From Sesamum alatum (Eukaryota > Streptophyta > Magnoliopsida > Lamiales > Pedaliaceae): a DNA stretch of 64,000 nucleotides. Shown piece by piece: positions 47,723-59,100 of this stretch; within the stretch, counting starts at the first letter, position 1, and every line of letters begins with the position of its first letter. The notes beneath the pieces were generated by a model. That model was not told the DNA's origin. It saw nothing but the letters and a program-made list of their open reading frames with translations, and ran no database searches. The translations under genes were made by a program, and so were the position numbers. The DNA lies in NCBI GenBank assembly GCA_034509735.1, contig JACGWO010000012.1, forward strand, positions 2,914,001 to 2,978,000, written 5' to 3'.

Positions 47723-50700
47723 ATCCCCCATAAATCCATAGATTTGAACTCAAACTTCTGTGTCTTGCTTTCAGCAATGGTACCTCTCGGTTTGAACCAC
47801 TGCCTAAGTTATCTAATGTCAGTTATCACCGAGTCAAATGGAACAAAGTCTTGAATTTAAGCCCGTGGTTGTGACAACATCTGTTAGTAACAACAAACCA
47901 CCGGCTTTATGTTGACCTTTAGGGTTGACACGTTAGGCCATATATCCTGATCCTGTTCATGAATGCTTTTTGGAATAACCCCATTCCTTAGTTGCGGGCA
48001 AACAACTACATTCACTTAGTTGGGCGTCTCCAGGGATGCACTGCTTAGCATCTCGTCTATAAAGACTTGATCCCATTCAGAGTTAAAACTCTTACTATAC
48101 TTGCACCTTCCTGAAATACAAGGGACAAACTCTAGATACAAAGTATCAATCTTTTTTTGGTGCTCTGATATCTCATACGACTTGTTAATACCACATTGAA
48201 CCTTCTTTGTGGGATCTCCACTTGGAAGGTTGGGTTGCTATCGTAGTTATATCACTAATGGATTTTCAGTCTCATCCCCAATCTAGATTTATAATTATTT
48301 AAGACAGACGTAATCCTTTCATTAATGAATAAGCAACATTTTTCCTTTGTTTTCACAAGGTTAAATGTTAATTAGCCTGTCAAACACTTATTCCCTTATA
48401 GACATTAATCTATCTTGGATGTGTCTAATGGTAAACGCTATTCCTTTGCAACTATGGTCGACCGTCACAACAGATTGTTGCACTTATTGACTTATAGTAT
48501 GATGTTTGGAGAACCAACTCATACAGTCAATTTCATTGATTAACTTGTAATCAACTTTCATAACTTGGCTTCCAAAAGACCGAGTTATCAAAATCTGTGT
48601 TACAGATTTTCATGGAGTAGTATCTCCACAAGAGGTGAATGAATACACCAAATTCTGAACACCCCTTGTTTCAAAGTTTTTGGTTTATCAGCGCTCATCA
48701 CTTAATCCCTTATGCAGGGGTTCGCCATTACACTGGCCCAGTAATGCTTGTGCCTTTAAGATACATATGTATCCTTACCAAAAAAAACTCACTAATGGTT
48801 TCATCAAGATCAATAATAAAACTGGCTTTGAGATAATGTTTATCTATAGCCATTCCACTTTCATTCTTGATCAAAGTTTCAATTTATGGTGACATTATAA
48901 TTCTACAGTGTAGACTATCTTTCTCCATATACTGAGAAATGTCTATACTACCAGTTGACTTAATAAACATGCAAGAATTATATGAACCTCACTCGTATCC
49001 TTCACTTAGTATTCAAGAATGTCTTAGTATAATCATATCTAAGTTAGAATCTGTAACAAGAAATTTATCTATACGTAGGCAAGAAATGCAGTGTTATCTC
49101 CTTTAACGTGCAATACACATTTGTTACTCCTCCTCCAAATAGAAACCACAGGATAGACCCTTGCGAGAGAAAAAATGATATCCTCTATTTCTGTTTTAAA
49201 ACTTTATAGCCACCAACTAAACCTTTTTCTACTTTAACTATGGTCCCATCAGATTTAAAAAATCTGAACACATCCAATAGTAGTAAAACTGAGAAGAAGA
49301 TGAGCAGATGCCCACGTACCATTAAAGGTATTACAGTACATCTCGCTTTTTACAGTTGCCTTCCACACATTGACTTTAGAAGAAGTTATATCATTCTTTG
49401 AAGGCTACAGGATCATCCTTGATATTTGTAAGCGACTAATCGCCTTCAAACACCCTTGACAATCCTAGCTTCTCAGGTCCATCTGACTCGAGAGTCGGAC
49501 CAGTACTATTAGGACAAACTCCCACACTACGTTCTTTTCCACATGATCAGGAATAGAAGGGGATATAAATAAATCATTGTTACGTACTTCAAATTAGTAT
49601 ACAGTACTTTGCTAAGAAAATAGCACAAAAAAGTTTGACTGTTGTGTCGACCTATATGCTACCAACAAACTATAATAGTCATAGCATAATTGGTCTTCAC
49701 ATAGTCAAGACTCTGTTATAAAAAACATCCTTATGACTTAATTCCTTTCTTTTGTGTTGGAGACTAGCGCCCTTTTGATAATCACCCCCACATCCAAAAG
49801 TATATCGGGTCTGGTTTTCAAAATTCATTAGAGATGTGCGCATTTGTTTCAGAGAGATTTTCTTAAGAATATATTTAAATATATTCAAAGTTCTCACAAT
49901 ATGTTGACTACTCAGAATTCAAACCGGTTCTGCTATTCTATAGCCGAAGATAAGTGAGAGAGAATTCATGTCAGAATAATGCTATAGAGTTACATTATTC
50001 ACTGGAGGAATTCGACTCACATTTTCCTTCATCTCCGGACCTTAGTAGTAATAAACTTACTTATTAGTTTTCGGCTTATGGTTTTAGACAGAATGTGTAC
50101 AGTCTTCTTATCTAGCAAGTAACACACTGCAGTCTCGTCACCAATAAGGAAATAAACACTTCTGGTCTTGGTTAGAACCATGTTCGGATATACACAAAAA
50201 TTAGTGTGCTCTTTACTCATAGAAACTTGAAGATCTTATCTACCTTGAGACAAGTCTTCTTAACTTCATAGTAAAACACACTTTAGCACTTGTGTACATT
50301 CTCACGTTGTATTAAATCACATTCCACAAAGCATTTCTCGGAATCCGGATTTAAAAACCAACCTATTGTACCTTGCTACAAAGTAGATATATTCCGTGCA
50401 ACAGACTCATAGCTTAGCAGGTAGTCAAACAAAGTCAACAAGATTTAAATACTCTATCGGTAACAAAACTTGATGCCAACTAGATTTAACAAAGCTTCAA
50501 ATATACTCTCATGGAACTCTGTTAACAACACTGAACTTAGAATAATTTAAGATGTGATGCATTTCCTTGAAAGCTAGTATGCGATCCAAAATTACAGATC
50601 AATGCTTTCTCCATTACACACTCTTATAGTTCTTTCCATTGGTGATTTGATAAAACACTCCATAGCTTTACAACACTAGAGCGCTCAAGTTCTTGAGTGT

Positions 50701-50999
50701 TAGACAAAACACCAACCAGTTCATGACTAGTTAGCAGTTCGTATCGAGTAGACACTCATGTACTCACGTTGCTCCTGGGATGCTAGCATTGCTAGTACCC
50801 CCCATAACTGTCTAGATTTGCCTTATTTGAAGAAAGGCATTTCTTGAAATCAAGTACAACCGTTTGACCATTTAGCATGGTTTATGTGCTCTTGGTTTGT
50901 TCATCATGGCTTGGATTTTTACCGAATTAACAATTTAAAGCCGAATTAATGACTGCGTTTTAGAGCGTCATTTTAATACACTTATAATTTCTTTAAGAT
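47723..50999 (-). mobile_element. Interior of the LTR element, no coding recognised
   Basis: The interior is moderately AT-rich. Open frames are under 75 codons with no retroviral motif. It resembles in style the interior at 26724-29043, including short stretches rich in 'ctttgaagg' and 'cactagagcg'. Non-coding interiors with LTRs at both ends define LARD elements. Confidence 0.6.
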
Positions 51000-52647
51000 T
51001 GTTGGAAAATAATAGTAGGGCAGTGTATTGAAAACGACTTAACGAATAAAGTTTATTTCTTAAGTCACATAACATAAGCATAAACAAAGAATTTATTCGA
51101 CATGGTTAGTAATAGAAAAGCAGTAAACTTATACCAGTCGAGTTGTACAGCTACAACTCATGTATATCATATGATGTACATTCAGTCGATGAGACTCTCT
51201 TCAGTGAGTTCATCGTCCTCATCAAGAACCTCCACTGGGAACTCCTCTGGTTCCTCGGCATGCAAGTTTATGTACTGTTCCAATTGTTCTCTCAATGCAA
51301 GTACTTCACTTTGAAACTGATAATTACTTACTTGAGTTGATCAACCTCATCTTCATGTTAAGCCTTCAAGTGATCTGTATCCCACCAAAATTTGGAATAA
51401 TCTTCTTGAAGTCTGTTGTTTTCTCGATTGAGTTGATCAATCTCCTTCTTGTGTCCGATCTTGTAAAACTCGACCTTCTGCTCGAGCTTGGAGTTGTTCT
51501 CTTCTAGCTCATTGGCTCTCCTTTCAGGCCAATGATAATAGTAAGCCTGACGAGAGAGGTCATTCCGGAGTTCTTCCATCACATCGTGTTGGTCACGCAA
51601 CTGTCGTTGCAGTTCTGAAATGAGACTAGAGTAGTGTTCATTCGAGTTGGTAGTGGCCTTTGAAGAGGATGATGCCATATACATAACTGAACCGAATCAC
51701 AGAAAAAATTTCTATTTGCCTTGAAGAAATTATAAGCCTCGTTTGATTGTGCACCGGGTATTGCGCAATCTCTTCCAGGATAAGACGGTTCTCTTTCCAG
51801 TGGTATGCACTTTACCGTAGAACACCTCGAAACAACACTCAGTATCCTTACAAACACATGAGTTCGAAGCTCGAATTTTGAGGAGAAAAAACACTCGAAT
51901 TTTTAGAGAAAAACCGAGAGAGAAGAGAGAAATTGAGAGAGCAATTGGTGAGTGGTGTTGTGTGTTTGACATGTGTTATGCCCAACCTTTTATATGCTTG
52001 AATTTGCAGCAACATTAATCAGGCTTTAAAAATCCATTAAGCCAATAATCATTAGCCATAAAGTAGGTTTTATAACAAAATTAAAACATAATAAAAATAT
52101 TCAAAATCAGCCATGAATTTTGAAAATCTGGCAATTTTATTTCAGGTTATAAAACTTGATTTTAATGACAATAAATACAGTATTAAAATTGAATTTTGAC
52201 TAAACATTTGAAAACCATTTTTCAATTTTAATCCATAAAAACCATTTTTTTTTTTGCTGCAAAAAGATATATACTGAGACATTCGCCCTAACGCCCGAGC
52301 CGGAGCCGAACCGGGCAGGCGGCGGCAGCGCGCACGTGGGGCAACCCCATGTTCACTCTAGTCTCCATAACACTTCAAACACAAATTGAACATTGAACTT
52401 AATATAAGGAGTTTAAGTTATCCTTAAACTTTCAATGTGGGACAACTTTGAGTGTAAAAACACTTAACCCCACATACACCTTATATCCTTATCAAAGCTC
52501 CACACTTTCCCATCATATTCGTATGTGGGACAAGTGCAATACCTCTATTTCTCTCACCATATAATCTATGGATTTAATATGTAATTGAACCCATATTTTA
52601 GAATAATTTGTTGTTATAAATTAACATCTCAAATGTCAATTATAACA
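51000..52647 (-). repeat. LTR (5' LTR in element orientation)
   Basis: Near-identical in layout to 46034-47722. It has a minus-strand TATA-like ATATAAAAGG at about 51984-51993 and a GC-rich patch at about 52285-52345, and it ends TATAACA followed by GGATC at 52648-52652. Confidence 0.85.
51182..51684 (-). pseudogene. Coiled-coil ORF in the LTR (copy 2)
   Basis: An open part of 108 aa (51684-51358) starts MYMASSSSKATTNSNEH and has coiled-coil character (SELQRQLRDQHDVMEELRND, ELEENNSKLEQKVEFYK). It is cut by a TAA where copy 1 has a Glu codon. Beyond that, small deletions break the frame (503 nt in all). The stops in copy 1 are absent here, so the two copies have different lesions and the ancestral frame was open. 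Confidence 0.65.
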
Positions 52648-52652
52648 GGATC

Positions 52653-53480
52653 CACGTCGCAGGAGCCACCTCAATCCACCTCAGTTGAGGCACCAGCCGC
52701 TGCTAGCAGGGTTGCCCCTGAGCCCTAGGAAGTCTTAGTTGGAGGCACCCTCTCAACCGCTCCGCTGAAGACTCGAAGTGATCTCACTGAAGGAGATACC
52801 CTTATTTGAAGGCGGTGGGTTTACCCGTGGAGAATAACCCTGATTTCCATGGATAATCCTGATTCGTTGGAAATGGCTCATTCATGAGGAAGCGGTGATC
52901 CCCGAATATAGGAGGATCTAATTAAAGTTAAAGATGGAATGGTCTCAGTGTTATAGCCAGTGGTGTTGGAAAGCCTCTGTATCAGGATGCAGTCACTAGG
53001 AACTGCTCTCGGCTTGACTATGCGCGGGTCTGTGTACTCCTGGATTATGCATCTGTGCTGCCTAAGAGACTTGTCGTTATGCTCCCAACCTTGGGTGATG
53101 CCTACGGAGGTCCGTGTAAAATTGATGTCGAATATGAGTGGCTTCCTAGCTGGTGTCCGTCCTGCCGTGCTCTAGGCCACTCATTGGAGCAATACCTGGA
53201 GAAGAGGAAGGAACTGCAGCCCCCTGTGCGCGTCTTTGTCCCGAAGCCGACGGTGGCACCGATGCATGGGGGAATACGAAATCCGCGGTGGGGGTACAAC
53301 AGACAGACCCAATGGCGTGCGGGCGAGGAGATGTGGATGAGACAACCATTGTGGATCGCCTGGTGGAATCTAAGGGTAAGGAAATTGTCGTTTACAACCC
53401 ATTTGACGTTCTCCAAGACATGCCGGAGGAAGTGTGTACCGACACTTAGGGCCCTAACAGAAGCAGCTCTTCGCGGGGTA
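52653..53480 (+). pseudogene. LINE ORF1 remnant, DUF4283/zinc-knuckle type
   Basis: Fragments in shifting frames. A part reading KPLYQDAVTRN and RVCVLLDYASVLPKRLVV is followed by GGPCKIDVEYEWLPSWCPSC with a knuckle CPSCRALGHSLEQY, in which the last Cys of the expected CxxCxxxGHxxxxC is replaced by Tyr. This is the nucleic-acid-binding ORF1 typical of plant L1 elements. There are several stops and a frameshift; the N-terminal part is separated by the LTR insertion. Confidence 0.75.
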
Positions 53481-53483
53481 TCT

Positions 53484-56400
53484 CATGATTAGTATGGCTT
53501 GCTGGAACGTTCGGGTCTCAACAAACGAGACCATCCGTGTGGGGTTACGTCTCTTATCTCAGAATTCAAGTTGTCATTAGTAGGATTGTTGGAGACTCGT
53601 GTGGCACGGCCTAATGTGGCACGGATTCAGGCAGCTATTAATAACCGATGGACGTGGTTCTCCGACTATAGTGGCCCGGGGAACCGCATATGGATCCTTT
53701 GGGACGATTCGGCGATTGTACTGGAGGTCTTGGAGCAGGATACTCAGATGGTGCACTGTCGGTTGACAGGCCGGGGGGATCACAGTACCTGTTTTCTTAC
53801 TTTTGTGTATGCGGATAATGAGATAGGGACGCGCCCTTCACTTTAGAGTGCGGCTCGGAGGCTGGCTCGTTCTCATGACAACGCACCGTGGATGCTGATT
53901 GGTGACTTTAATGTGGTGCTTGACATAAGCGAGGTCAGTGGCCACTCAATGGAGAATGGCCTTGCTATGGAGGAATTCCGGGAATGCATTCAGGATGCTC
54001 GACTGTGTACGCTTCCTCTGAAAGGGAGTTTCTTTATTTGGCACAACCGTAGCTTTGGTGAGCGGTTCCTATGGAAGCGGTTGGACAGGGCGTTGTGCAA
54101 TGAGGCGTGGCTCTCCGTATGGCCGGACTCTTACTACCATTGCAGCACTCCGCGAACATCGGATCACTCGCCTTTGATCGTTCACAGAATGGAAGGAGCA
54201 CGGCAAGTCGTCCCTATGTTTAGGTTTGATAATCTGCTTGCTAAAGCGTCCGGGTTCAAGCAGCAGGTTCTTAATGTGTGGCGACACCGAATCTATGGCA
54301 TTGCGTCCTATGCTGTGGTTCAGAAATTGAAACGGTTGAAACCGGTCTTCCGTTCGTTAAGGAACAGCAAGGGCGACTTGGCGCGTAACGAGGCGGACGC
54401 TGCTGCATTTCTTGTTGCTGCACAGCTGCTGCTCCAACGCTATCGTCATCACAGCCTTTTATAGGAGGTGGAAAAGTGGTGCCGCCACATCTACGCTAAG
54501 GCGGTGGCGCAATACCGCATGTGGCTGCGGCAGTGTGCAATGGCTTAAAGAGGGGGATCAGTGCACCAAGGTCTTCTTTCGGAAGGTGGCGGTCCGACGA
54601 GCCGTTCAAAAAGTATACCAAATAAATGATGCTCATGGGAACCTTGTCACACCGCCTGATATGGTTGCACACGAGTTTGTGGATTATTTTCGCAAGCTGT
54701 TGGGTGGTAGTCGGCGGGACAGTGGCGTGTCGCTGCTACATATGCAGCCATGGGTCCAGCTGAACGTTTCGGCAGCAGCCTCTCTGACTGAACCAGTGCT
54801 GGACCAAGAGATTAAGGATGTTGTCTTTAGTATTGAGGAAGACAACGCGCCAGGTTCGGACGGGTACTCGGCGTGCTTCTACAAGGCGGCTTGGCCGGTT
54901 ATTGGATCAGAGATTTCCGCGGCTGTTCGGGAGTTCTTCGCCTCGAGCCGTCTTCTTAAGCAGATTACCGCGAGATTATTCACCTTGATTCCTAAGGTAC
55001 AACTCCCTACCATAGTTGCGGACTTTTGCCCAATTGCTTGCTGCAATGTACTTTATAAAGTCCTCTCCAAGATTCTCGCACAGCGGATGAAACCCCTTAT
55101 GCCTCTACTAATTGATGAAACGCAAAACGCTTTCATACCTGGCCGAAGGATTAGCAGCAACATTCTTTTAGCTCAAGAGCTGTTCCATGGGTGCAACCAG
55201 AACCACCTCCCACCTCGATGTGTTCTTAAGGTTGACCTCCGCAAGGTTTATGACTCGGTGGAGTTGGACTTCTTGTAGGAAGCGCTATGCTTCTTCTGGT
55301 TTCCTGAGATGGTTATTAAGTGGATTATGGAGTGCGTCACAACGCCGTCGTTTTCAATTTGCCTTAATGGGCAACCCCATGGCTTTTTCGAGGGGGCGCG
55401 AGGCTTACGACAAGGTGACCCGCTCTCGCTATATTTATTTATGCTAGCCATGGAAGTGCTACATGTTTCCCTCTCGTCTCGTGTGGCGGTGGCCCTGGAC
55501 TTCCAGTTTCATTGGCGTTGTGAGGAGATTCGGTTGGTTATGATGTGTTTCGCCGATGACTTGTTACTTTTTTGCAAGGCGCATGAACCGTCGGTTCGGT
55601 CCAAGCTAATCCGGCCAAGAGCCAAGTTATTATCTCTAAATCCATAGCTCAGTTAAAGTCCCCCATTCTGCAGGCACTTGGTTTTCAGGAGGGCCTCCTC
55701 CCTTTCCGATATCTTGGAGTCCCCGTAAAATCGTCCCGTTTGACGCTGGCTGACTATGCACCCCTTTTTCAGCGTATTGATCAGTGCATTCGGGGCTGGG
55801 AGACGGTGAGGCTTTCGTATGTTGCGAGGGTCCAACTTATCAAATCATTTTATCATCTCTTCACGTCTATTGGGCTAGCACCTTCTTCTTGCCGAAGCGG
55901 GTCGTCAAGGCTGTCGAAAAAACGCTTTAGGTGGTTCCTATGGCAGGGTACTTCCGAATCAGGACTGGCCAAGGTTTCTTGGAGCCTTGTGTGCTCATCT
56001 AAGGATGAAGGGGGTTGGGGGATCCGCAGTGTGGCTGCCCTGAACGACGCACTGATGAGCAAACACTTCTGGGAGGTGATTCGGCTCGACGATAATTCTA
56101 TCTTTCTACAATGGATCCGATAGTACTGGCTGCCGAACAAGTCAATCTGGACGGCGAATGATCAATCCAGTTCATGGGGCTGGAGGAAATTAGTCCGCTT
56201 ACGGTCTCGGCTTGCAGCAACAGTTCAGTATTATGTTGGAAATGGGGACAACTTCTGGCTGTGGCATGATCGATGGCTTCCGCGGGGACCTCTTATTTGT
56301 CGGTTTCCCAACGCTCCCCAGGAGACGGGCATTCCGACTGATGCTAGCTTAGCCTCAGTCATTGCAGCAGCTGGTTGGCAGTGGCCCCCTATGATTGCTG

Positions 56401-56950
56401 TGTCGCCAGACTTACCGCCGATAAATGGCGGTCTGGATGTGGTGAAATGGAAGGGCACTGGAGCTAAATTGACGGCGCATGCTGCATACAAGTATTTCTA
56501 GCTTGCGGGAGTTAAGGTGGTGTGGGCTTCATTGCTGCAAGGGCCGCTCAAGATTGCTCAGAATATCTTCATCTTATGTCTCGCCATCCTCCAATGGTTG
56601 ACCATGGGAGACAAGCCGTGGATACTTTGTGACGCGAAGACTTGCGTTCTGTGCGACGCAAGAGTCCTTGAGACGCATGACCATGTTTTCTTCCGGTGTC
56701 AATTCTCGCAGGCGTGTGTCTCTCTCTTGAGAAGAGAGGTTCGGTTCCAATAGCCGGATGGGAGCTGGAATTCTGGTGTTCAATGGGCGAGTAGGTGATG
56801 GCGGGGGAAGCATCTATGGAACGCCACTCAACGGGCAGTACTCGCCTCACTTGTCTATCACATCTGGAAAGCGAGAAATGACAAACAGTTTGGGGACGCA
56901 CAGGCTCTTCCTCACGAGGTTACTCATGCAATCCTTGAAGAGGTGAAACT
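53484..56950 (+). pseudogene. LINE ORF2 remnant: endonuclease, reverse transcriptase, zf-RVT
   Basis: Domains appear in order in broken frames. An AP-type endonuclease starts at about 53490 (MACWNV, then SLVGLLETRV, GDFNVVL at 53901 and SDHSPLIV near 54162). Reverse transcriptase follows at about 54770-55600, with DNAPGSDGY, LIPKV, NAFIPGRRISSNILLAQEL, LRQGDPLS and the catalytic FADD at 55549-55560. A C-terminal zinc-finger region (CVLCDARVLETHDHVFFRC) lies at about 56640-56700. The enzyme would nick target DNA and copy its own RNA. At least five stops or frameshifts make it inactive. GC content is clearly above the surroundings. Confidence 0.88.
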
Positions 56951-57137
56951 CCGCATTCTTGGGGAGGGATTGCGACAAACGCTGCAATCACATGTCATCT
57001 GTCGAGTTTGGCGCATTCCTTGGTCAGGTTCAACCTAGTTTTCTTGCTGAGAGAGACTTGGATTTGAGGGTGTAACAATTACGGTTTTTTTCATTTCAAT
57101 GCAATTTACCTATTCCAACAAAAAATAAAAATAAAAT

Positions 57138-57925
57138 TAATCATGACTTTGCAACGATCATTATCCGTTGTTTTTGTAAGTGAGCTACTAACCATGAGAA
57201 ATGTTTTGGTTATAGCTAAAAATCATAACAAATATAAATTAACCTTGATAAAAAATTGATTTTTACATTAATTTTATTTGAACGTGGTTAATGATATTGA
57301 TTTATCACAATTTTTAAGTTGTGATCCTTTGTAAATGATCATTTTTTTTTATTTGGAGTGTTTGCCACATAAAAACTCATGCTTTTTTTTTTTTTTTTTT
57401 TTAAATTTATGTTCAGATAGGTATCAAGCAAGTTTATCCTTAGCTAAAAATATAGATTTTGTCAGATAAGTTAGTTACTCACTTAATTCAAGTTTATTTT
57501 ATAATTTTTTAAATTGACGTGACACGTTGTCCCTACACGCATATAATAAATAATATTTTATATTTTAAAATATATATATTATTATAAATAAAAAATATAC
57601 ACCATAAAAAATATCACATTTGACCATGACTAATTGTCATGGTTAATATTAAATAATCATAGTGAATAGTCATTGATCACGACCAAGCAACGGTTGCCGG
57701 CCGTGTTTTTTGCGAGGGTGGCTAAAACATTTGTCATGGCGAAAAGCCATGGTGAATGTTTTTACCTTGGCTAAAAGCCGTGGTAAATAAATTTTTCATG
57801 GTGGAAAAACTAGTTTTTGCATCGATTTTTATTTAACCATAGTTAATAATAGTTATTTATCACGATTATTAGCCATGGTCATTAAAAATGTAACTAATAT
57901 TAATTTTTTTTCTAGTAATATATAT
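57138..57925. mobile_element. CACTA-like subterminal remnant
   Basis: A dense set of short inverted motifs of the type AGCCATGGTNA/TNACCATGGCT occurs (for example 'gtcatggcgaaaagccatgg' near 57735, 'aaaagccgtggtaaa' near 57772, 'attagccatggtcatt' near 57865). It ends near 57900-57925 with TTTTTTTTCTAGTA, close to the complement of a CACTAGAAAAAAA-type terminus. This is the layout of a CACTA end, without coding. The LINE tail abuts it at 57137. Confidence 0.45.
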
Positions 57926-58820
57926 ATATATATATAAACCATCGCATCACATTTAAAAAAAAATAAAAAATTAATTTAGAGGTATTATTGACATAATAAA
58001 AAATTAGTATATATAGCGGTGTATGTAAAATCACTCTTTGTGCTCCTCAAGTAAAAAAAAAAAAATCACTCTTTACGAGTAAAAATAGAATTTTTTTTAT
58101 ATATATTTTACTATTTATATTATAGTATTAAATTCATACAAATTAATTGTTATTATATTTTAAAGTATAAATTATTTATTATATTTAATTCATTAATTCT
58201 TTCAAAAATATAATCCTCCCGTGCTACTAATTTTTAAAAAAAATTTAAAAAAAACAAATTTAATATAATTTTATATCTTACAATATATATATATATTTAA
58301 ATGTACAGAGAATGAAACATTTAATAAGATTATTCCAAAAGTATATAAATTCAATTCATCCAACAACCCTATAAATCCAACAAAAATCCAAGAGCCTATT
58401 CTCCCCAAATGTACGAAATTAGATTGAAATTTCAGCATTTTGTACAAATAGAAAAAGAGAGAGGTAAAGCAAAAGTAAAGCAAAACGAGTAGTAGAAAAA
58501 GCCAAGAGATTGGGCGAGGAAACCGCCCACCACCACGGCGACGGCCTCGGTCTCTACCAGCCACAGAATTTTAACAGCGCAGAACGTCGACACGAATTTA
58601 CTACGTGGGCGGCTGCGTGGCCCCCGACAGCTTCGCCACGTTCACAGCCCTCTTCGGCAGACCACTTTCTTGCTTAATCACTTCTCTCCCCCCTAATTTA
58701 AAACCTCCAGCCGGTATAATTTGGCCCAACATACCATTTACAGCTCCTGTCAAAATCCCGGAAGGAAAGGCGAAATAACTTTCACTCAGAGATTCTGATT
58801 CTCCTTTGATACAGGCTCCC
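57926..58820. other. Intergenic DNA upstream of the FLC-like gene
   Basis: It is AT-rich to about 58440 with TA runs, then more GC-rich, as expected near a promoter. A minus-strand frame of 97 codons at 58564-58271 is described separately. No other gene. Confidence 0.5.
58271..58564 (-). CDS. Uncertain small ORF, Arg-rich N-terminus plus hydrophobic segment
   Basis: The frame starts MAGRDRGRRRGGGRFPRP and is followed by a strongly hydrophobic segment SWLFLLLVLLYFCFTSLF (about residues 20-38), a short basic gap and a second hydrophobic part. The stop follows 97 codons. The predicted product would be a small membrane protein. I do not recognise it. It lies head-to-head with the FLC-like gene, 350 bp from its start. 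Chance is quite possible because the downstream half is AT-rich. Confidence 0.2.
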   Translation of the reverse strand: MAGRDRGRRRGGGRFPRPISWLFLLLVLLYFCFTSLFFYLYKMLKFQSNFVHLGRIGSWIFVGFIGLLDELNLYTFGIILLNVSFSVHLNIYIYCKI

Positions 58821-58828
58821 TATTATAA
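58821..58828 (+). promoter_or_regulatory. Possible TATA box of the FLC-like gene
   Basis: TATTATAA lies about 90 bp before the start codon, ahead of a T-rich leader with poly-T at about 58876-58885. Position fits, sequence is imperfect. Confidence 0.35.
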
Positions 58829-58915
58829 ACAAACGCGTATTGTGGAGAAGGGGGAAGACTGTGTGGGAGAAGGGTTTTTTTTTTTTGTGTTTTTTTTCTT
58901 GGTGGATGTGTGAAA

Positions 58916-59100
58916 ATGGGAAGAAGGAAGCTGGAGATAAAGCGAATCGAGGATAAGAGTGCGAGACAGGTGACTTTTACGAAGCGGAGAAATGGGTTGC
59001 TGAAAAAAGCTAAGGAATTGTCAGTTATTTGCGATGTGGATGTGGGGGTGATTATCTTCTCCAGTAGGGGAAAGCTGTATCATTACTGTAGCACTAACAG
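58916..59100 (+). CDS. FLC-type MADS-box gene, exon 1 (5' part only)
   Basis: Exon 1 is 185 nt (61 codons plus 2 nt), ending CAG/GTTAGT, with the same length and phase as SEP3 exon 1. The start [20 protein letters not shown] and the [20 protein letters not shown] stretch match the FLC/MAF clade (LEIKRIE, K-S-RQVTF, R/KELSVLCD) better than SEP, AP1 or SVP from memory. Family role: nuclear MIKC repressor of flowering, often vernalisation-responsive. The K domain and C region must lie in further exons; none was found between 59101 and 64000, so intron 1 is at least 4.9 kb or the gene is truncated. It shares orientation with SEP3, 45 kb upstream. An upstream GTG in the same frame is not a likely start. 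Clade assignment from exon 1 alone is tentative. Confidence 0.8.

Larger units (their letters stand above)
46034..52647 (-). mobile_element. LTR retrotransposon without gag-pol (LARD-like), minus strand
   Basis: Two direct repeats of 1689 and 1648 bp (46034-47722, 51000-52647) bound by TGTTGG...CAACA/TAACA and a GGATC TSD enclose an interior of about 3.3 kb. Orientation is minus: a polypurine tract (ATGGGGGAT on minus, at 47723-47732) precedes the LTR at 46034-47722, and a TATA box in each LTR faces the minus strand. No gag, protease, RT or integrase frames are recognisable in the interior, and no convincing PBS adjoins 51000. It is therefore probably non-autonomous. The LTRs differ by scattered substitutions and small indels, so the insertion is not very recent. 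Confidence 0.85.
45880..57137 (+). mobile_element. LINE (L1-type) split by an LTR retrotransposon
   Basis: A GC-richer LINE on + occupies about 45880-46033 and 52653-57137 and is interrupted by the LTR element at 46034-52647. Its 3' end shows an A-rich tail ('aacaaaaaataaaaataaaa' near 57118-57137) after a short 3' UTR. Coding remnants are listed separately. The 5' end is approximate, judged by the change from AT-rich DNA; the TSD of the LINE was not found. Confidence 0.75.

Noticed and set aside
53102..53416. Minus-strand ORFs overlapping the LINE
   Set aside because: They are shadows of the plus-strand ORF1/ORF2 remnants, which carry the recognisable motifs.
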